Part shown: positions 58,086 to 64,000 of the stretch, piece by piece
Position numbering within the stretch: position 1 is the stretch's first letter
Layout: each line of letters starts with the position of its first letter
NCBI GenBank assembly: GCA_021521415.1
Contig: JAIQDT010002053.1
Span: 248,001-312,000 of the forward strand
DNA length: 64,000 bases
Direction of reading: 5' to 3'
Origin: Bidens hawaiensis
Taxonomy: Eukaryota > Streptophyta > Magnoliopsida > Asterales > Asteraceae
Notes under the pieces: model-generated
Seen by the model: the letters and a program-made list of their open reading frames with translations, nothing else
What the model was told of the DNA's origin: nothing
Database searches by the model: none
Position numbers and translations under genes: made by a program

Positions 58086-60570
58086 GTTATTCTTGCTAGG
58101 ATTGTCGGTTTTTTTTTTGGATGAGGATTGATGAGAGTGGAGAGGATTTGGGTGTTTGTAACTCATGAGTTCAGTGTTTAGTTCGCTAGCAAATTTCAGT
58201 TTAGACCCGAGGTCCGCTGCCTTAACACGTCCTAAACGAGTAAGGTCAGTTAGTTCGTTATCGACTCGCAAGTCGGTTTATGCTACTCATTGTCACCCAA
58301 CTAATAGTTTAGTTGTTCGTGCCGGTTGTTTTCACCAACCAGGCGTTTCGATTATTGTGTCGGTTGCTTTCACCAACCGATCGTTTCGTTTAAGGTGTCG
58401 GTTGCTTTCACCAACCGATCGTTTCGTTTATTTTATAAATAATGTTTCACACGCTAGTATTGGACGACCCGTTGGTGATAAATTTTCATATTCATGAAAA
58501 TAAATATTTATATACTTATATAAATATTAAGAATATGATTCTTATTAGTGTTGGTTTTATTTATATATAAATGTTTCTCTTGGTCGAGTAATGGATAAAT
58601 ATATATTAAAACCATATATATGTTTATTTTATCACAAAAGATTCATTTAATTACGACCGAGATATATTTTTACTTGACAATCTCGAAATCGGAATTTAAG
58701 ATCGTGTAACTCATTTTATTTCTGCATTCAAATCATACATATATTTTCAAAATATATTTACGTAATAGAAAAAATATGTTGTCATAAGATAAGATGTTAA
58801 ATTTATCCAACTATAAATATTTGAAACGATGTTTTTCTCATATATACATAGTACTTTTCAGTACATCCCGTTTCACACAAAAAAAATCACCAAATATCTA
58901 TATTTATTAAAAGGAGTCCATCCAACTTATAAAACTTTTTAAACAGTGTTTCACTCGTTATAATTTAATCCATAGTTTTAAGTTATTATCAGTTTTCTTT
59001 ATTTATTTATTAATATTTTTATTTATTTGTTTTACAAACCCACACACACAAAACTTTTGTAAATTCATATTTTGTTCATGTATAAATCTTTCAAAAGATA
59101 TATGTTCATATAAAACTAGCTTTTAAGCAATGTGCATATAAACATACTTGATGTTTTTAAGAGTTTAAAGTCTTATTCTAGACACATTATCATATTTTAT
59201 TAACGAGTAACTTATTATTTAGCATGTTAATGTGTAGCAAAATCTTTGGGTGATTATTCTAGCATAAACATAAGTTATGGATAAATGTAAACATAGTTTA
59301 GGGATGGATTTTAGCTTACTTAATTCGAGGATTGTGACTAGGGATTAAAGAGACAAAAAGCACAAAAAGCTTGTGCTAGTTCCACTTCACGATGCTCGGT
59401 TGGCTAACCTAGCACTCTGAATCCTTGCTTTAGCTTGAAAATGATGGTTTTATGGTGCTCCGGTGGTGTTAATTAGCTAGTTACAACCGAGAGCACGGAG
59501 TGGTATTGTGACCGGCGCAACAAGGAAGAGAGATGGTGAGTTTGGAACTTGTGAGTGTCGTGATTCAAATAAAGTCTTGATATATAATAATAATAGTAAT
59601 AATAATTATAATAATAACAAGAAGCATGGTTCCAGATATTCTTTTGATAATTCAAATGTAAATCTTATCTACTTGGAGTGTAGTGTAAGACTTGAAAAGT
59701 ACAAATAATGGGGTTTGGACTGTGGATGCCGTGAAAAGTGTAAGGGAAGCAGGTAAATTGATTGATATGGAAAGGTTTAGACAGGAATTGAAATGATGGT
59801 GTTCATAAAATATCTTTTATCATTACTCCATACAATAAATGTTTAGTTTTCTTAGTCTTAGTGTTAACTAAAAGAAGTTCGCATATACTTGCTGTATAAC
59901 ATTATGTGCCCGTATGTACATATATATATATATATTAACACGTTTAAACTTATATACATATGTATATATCATTTATTTTGACATCTCTTTCAAGATATGG
60001 GTAGTGGACTTTGTTTCTTTCATTTTTCTTTTGAATTCATGAGATATGCATCATATATCCATATAATAGTTGTGGTATTTGTATAATGTGTTCATCGCAT
60101 AACCGGCAAAGAAAACCAAGTTGTCTATGAATTTGTTAAATATTTTTGTTAGTTTTAGATGTTTAGTTATATTTAAAATGTTAAACAAGCCTACTTGCAT
60201 TTAGCACATAAATTTATGTGCTAGTGGCGGGTACGTGACATTGGATTCTAAGATAAATAATAAACGCTCGTAATTATTTCTGTATAATAAAATTAATCTT
60301 ATAACATAGGATTGAACCCCCTTGGTTCATTTAAATATATGTTCGAGCCGTTTAAAATGATCACCAACGTCCACATCCGTCGGATAAATCCGAAATTTCG
60401 AGTAATTTAATTAAAAATAAATTATTTATTTGCAATGTAGCATGCGTATGCAGACTTATGCTAGAGTCGTTGTGATTAAACTTAACAAATCTTAATCTTT
60501 CGGGATTATTAACGTATAGGATTATGTTTAAGGAATGTATGGAACATGTCCTGTTTTACGGAGTGCCACA
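58086..60570 (-). mobile_element. LTR of decayed chromovirus G
   Basis: On the minus strand it begins TGTGGCACTCCG at 60570, directly after a polypurine tract. The left end near 58086 is where the family-B fragment stops and is not proven. It holds a 38-bp tandem repeat, AT-rich non-coding DNA and microsatellites, (AAT)n at 59585-59620 and (TA)n at 59920-59936. No gene is seen. Confidence 0.5.
58321..58436. repeat. three 38-bp tandem units with inner palindrome
   Basis: Units start at CGGTTG in 58323, 58361 and 58399. Each has CGGTTGCTTTCACCAACCG, in which CGGTTG and CAACCG can pair. Confidence 0.8.
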
Positions 60571-60605
60571 TTCTCCCCATGTTATTAGAATTTCGTCCCG
60601 AAATT
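60571..60605 (-). other. polypurine tract and preceding block of element G
   Basis: The minus strand reads GAATTTCGGGACGAAATTC, then ATGGGGAGAA directly before the LTR. This matches the block before the 3' LTR of element B (19368-19404) and shows that G is a related chromovirus in the opposite orientation. Confidence 0.8.
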
Positions 60606-61555
60606 CAATTCATGTTAACTATTTATGCGTGTCATGAGGTTGTCCTTTGGAAGAACAAGTCATTGTGAGGCTTGGAAGATTTTTTTTTATTTTTTTTTTA
60701 TTATTTTTTTTATTATTATTATTATTATTTTTTTTTTATTTATTTATTTTTTTTTCCTACCAAGAATGAATTTAATAATTTAATTGTTTATATTTCTGGA
60801 ACAAAAGCTCGTGTTTAAAGAATTCATGATAAATACATTCCAAGGAAGCAATTACTATATCATGAAAAGATTACGATTCTAAACTACACCAAATGCATGA
60901 ATAGGTGTATTCTGTATACATGTTACATCAAAGGAGACCAAAAAAAATGTGTAGAAAGAATATCAATTTTAAATTGATATTCAAACTAAGAGATTAATAG
61001 TCGAAACGACAATAATTTGAAGTTGTTAGGAGCGTACACTAGAAAACCGAGTCGTGTACTAAAAGTGTATGACAACACTTTCAAACCTCTATCTCGCCCA
61101 GAGTAATAATTCAAGATACTATTAATAGCATATTGTTTGTTTTAACGACGGAGTGACAAAAGAATTTGTGTATAGATAGAAAAAAAAAACAAAAAAAACA
61201 AAAAAAAAAAAAAAAATCCATTGCAAAGAAAAGAGTTTGCATTAATTTCAGTTGTTTCTCTCAATAGTTAAGTCAGCCACAACCAATGAAAGGAATGTAT
61301 TTCAATATACTAGCTAGGTGGCATGGAGAAGAGACTTATCCATCTCTAGTAGATATGCAAAGAGTGAACTCAGTCATTAGGAACTGAGTGGATAACGAAT
61401 ATTTCAAATATCTTGTTGCACACTCTCAGTGCATTTTGCTAATATCACACGTATACGTGGAATACGCCATGTATCCACTAAGCGATATCATGATTGAATT
61501 AGGGATGCTAAAACAATTTGATTAAGGCCAAATCGTGAATCCATTAGTTGACTCT

Positions 61556-61595
<40 letters not shown>

Positions 61596-61869
61596 GTAAG
61601 GACCAAGTTATTATGTAACCTAAAGTATGAGGTGTGTACGAAATATGTCTCGTCATAAGAGAACCTTATGCTTTACGCACATCGGCGTTTCAATTGTTAC
61701 AGTCGCATATACAAGTTAGTAGTTATGGGCACATACCTTGTTAACAATAAAGTCCACATTTAGCACGTGTGTCTAGGGATGCTTTTATAGAGATCGAACC
61801 TTGGATAGCATTGATATTAAAATTGAATATATATAGGATAATTCAATTTATTGATTGATCGGTTGAGGG
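60606..61869. other. interior of element G with integrase missing
   Basis: In element B this place holds integrase. Here I can read no integrase in any frame. The tract has a T-rich stretch (60678-60757), an A-rich stretch (about 61179-61217) and a run of 34 T (61559-61592). It looks like replacement or deep decay. Confidence 0.5.
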
Positions 61870-63300
61870 CTTCGTATCGTAGAGACAACGTCTCCACATC
61901 TTAAGTGCGTAGATAGCCGTTCCCAGTTCTAAGTCGTGAGTAGTGTGATTTTACTCGTGTATTTTTAACTATCGGGAAGCATAGGCTATAACCTTAATAT
62001 ACTGTGTCAACCCGCATCCTAACCCTTTGCGCGATGCGTCACATTACGCGACAAAACCATTGTCTCCATCGGGGAGGTTTAAAATCGGCGTTTGGCACAA
62101 TTTTAATGGTTTCTATCTTATTTGGATCTTTGTGAAATCCTTGTTGCTTTACAATATGACCAAGGGATTATGCCTTCTTTAATAAAAATCACATTTTGAA
62201 AAGTTCGCGTATAGCTCTTCTTGTTTTAACACTTCCACAATTTTCCTTAACCGTCGTTCGTGCTCTTCTTTACGTTGCGAATATATCAAAATATCGTCAA
62301 TGAATGCTATGACAAATTTGTCCAGTAAAGTTTACAGACTCGATTCATGAGTTCCATGAATACTGCCCGCGCATTTGTTAACCCGAACGGCATAACTAAG
62401 AATTCATAATGACCGTAGCGAGTCCGAAACGCTGTGGTTGCAACGTCCTCCTCTTGGGTTTTTCATTGGGTGATAACTATATCTAAGATCAATTTCTAAA
62501 ATAAATCGCCCTCTGCAGTTGGTTAACAGATCATTTACTTCGAAGAAGTGAATACCTATTCTTGATCGTCACATTATTCAATTCTCCCTAATCAACACAT
62601 ATTCTAACACTTCCGTCCTTCGTTTCCCAATTAAAACTGGTGCACCCCATGGTGACTAACTAGGTCGTATAAAAGCCTTATCCAACAATTCTTGTAACTG
62701 ATTGGATAATTCTTACATCCCGGACGGTGCAAGTCGGTAGGGTGCTTTAGCAACAGGGCCAGCTCGAGACATTAAATCGATTCTGAATTCGACCTGTCGG
62801 GTTGGCGGTAATCCAGGAAGTTCTTCTGGGAGAACTTGCGGAAATTTGCGTATCACCGGAATATCTTCTATATGTTTCCTTTTAAATACTTTGGCAATCA
62901 CGTTTGTTAAATACACCACGTCTTCTTGTCGTAAATATTATAACATCTCAAGATGAGGTTTGAGTGGCAACATAATACCATCCACTTTTCTCTGTATTTA
63001 ATCGTTTCATCGTCCGAAAGAGAGCTTCTAACCATCTTCTTTTCATATTTGATTTCTGCTTCATGTTGAGTTAGCCAATCCATGCTAACTATTACGTCAA
63101 AACTTCTTTGCTTTACTGGTCGTAGGTCAATAAGGAAAGGTTAATCGTTCGGAATAATAGGACAATTCCGAACAATTTAGTTAACCATTAGGGGTTTACC
63201 ATTAGTGATTCTACAGTATCGGGTTCTATAGTTTCACTAATCGGCATCCTTCCAAATGATAGGAGGTTAACAGGAACTAACTTCTATCGGCGACCTTAAA
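61870..63300 (-). pseudogene. pol remnant of chromovirus G (protease, RT, RNase H)
   Basis: RNase H text is readable at 61870-61995 (AYAS, LKIHE and LELG-like pieces). RT pieces run 62200-62700. The RT start is open at 62919-62713 with [19 protein letters not shown] and [20 protein letters not shown], close to the same stretch of B (16530-16670). A protease end with FDVIVSMDWL is near 63070-63105. Many stops and indels break all frames. Confidence 0.82.
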
Positions 63301-64000
63301 AATATTACTGGAGTCCTTTGAGTTAAAACTACAACATACTTAATATCACCTTTGAATCACGACGTGCTTTATTCGAATTCTCGGCTCCTTGCTTGATCAG
63401 AGGTTGATGTTAGTCATGAGTTTCATCTTCCAACGACACCTTGGTTCAACTTTGGGCAATTTCTCTTGAAACGTCCTGTACTGCCACATTTATAGCAATT
63501 ACAACTGTTTGGCATAATTTGGTTTCTTTGAAAGGATTGTTATTAAAGTTGTTGGTTTCGGAGTGGTTGTACTCGAATGGGTTGGGGTTGCCGGTTCACA
63601 TGGCTTCAATTGGTTCTACAATTAGGGCATTACTTCTATCTTTACCACACATGTGGCCTACTATCACTCGACATTCTTCTTCCTGCCGATAATCATATTT
63701 TCCACATTTAGGGAAGGACCCTTTATGCGATTCAAGTTTTTACACCAGAACTAGTCTTAGTATAATTCTGGGTTGTAGGACATACCTACTTACTCAAAAG
63801 TCTATCTTGCAATATACCTTTATCATTTCTCTTCTTTAACACTCGACGTCTCACCTAACGTCCTTCCATTCCGCTTCCCATAAAGTCAAATATATCAATG
63901 CTAGTTTGTGACACAACCCTTCCAAAGGTTGTATATTTTACAGAATTGACTATACTCCTTATCGATGGAGTTAGTCCCGAATATAGTGCTCACTTTGTTT
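63301..64000 (-). pseudogene. gag remnant of chromovirus G, cut by the window edge
   Basis: A zinc knuckle, CYKCGSTGRFKRNC, lies about 63455-63500. A second, damaged unit (HMCGKDRSNA) is near 63630-63660. Further capsid text towards the window end is too decayed to assign. Confidence 0.6.

Overview
This window is plant nuclear DNA made almost wholly of LTR retrotransposons, nested and truncated. I found no convincing host gene, tRNA, rRNA or CRISPR array. The initiator-tRNA-Met primer sites, plant Ty1/copia and Ty3/gypsy lineages, a Helitron and long AT-rich non-coding tracts point to a dicot. The large env-like third ORFs (positions 1435-4304 and 37879-40851) look like those that are abundant in Asteraceae, so a composite is my best guess; that guess rests on remembered family resemblance only.

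Layout, left to right. 1-1428 is a minus-strand piece of a gypsy LTR (family B). 1435-29013 is a large minus-strand SIRE-type copia element, 'A': 5' LTR 27152-29013, primer site 27136-27149, gag 26841-23342, protease/integrase/RT/RNase H to 7569, a promoter-like pol-env spacer, then an env-like ORF. Its integrase is split by a young 12.3-kb chromovirus, 'B' (10245-22523), with 5-bp target duplications and two ~3.1-kb LTRs that are nearly identical. 29050-32429 is a decayed Athila-like gypsy. 32430-33531 is the 3' end of a minus-strand copia. 34373-36115 is part of another gypsy LTR.

36116-41500 is the 3' half of a plus-strand copia, 'C' (pol-env spacer, env-like ORF, polypurine tract, 3' LTR). 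41520-46340 is the 5' end of a minus-strand copia, 'D' (gag and a short LTR), whose LTR carries a 2.3-kb solo LTR with target duplication CAAGA. 47599-48060 and 48395-48800 are two more short copia LTRs. 49565-50131 is a small Helitron. 50366-55963 is a minus-strand copia, 'F'. 57105-64000 holds another family-B LTR fragment and a decayed minus-strand chromovirus, 'G'.

The most interesting pattern is regulatory. In A and C, which are unlike in sequence and lie on opposite strands, the env-like ORF is preceded by the same layout: a dense array of a short family-specific word, a TATA box, about 110 nt of exon, a predicted intron, and a splice acceptor exactly 2 nt before the ATG. The same word array also lies upstream of the LTR TATA box in each family. 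The words differ: CCCGAA in A, CATTCGTTA/TAACGAATG hairpins in C, CGTATAAG in D. This suggests separately promoted env-like genes and fast-changing regulatory vocabularies, perhaps read by element-encoded factors.
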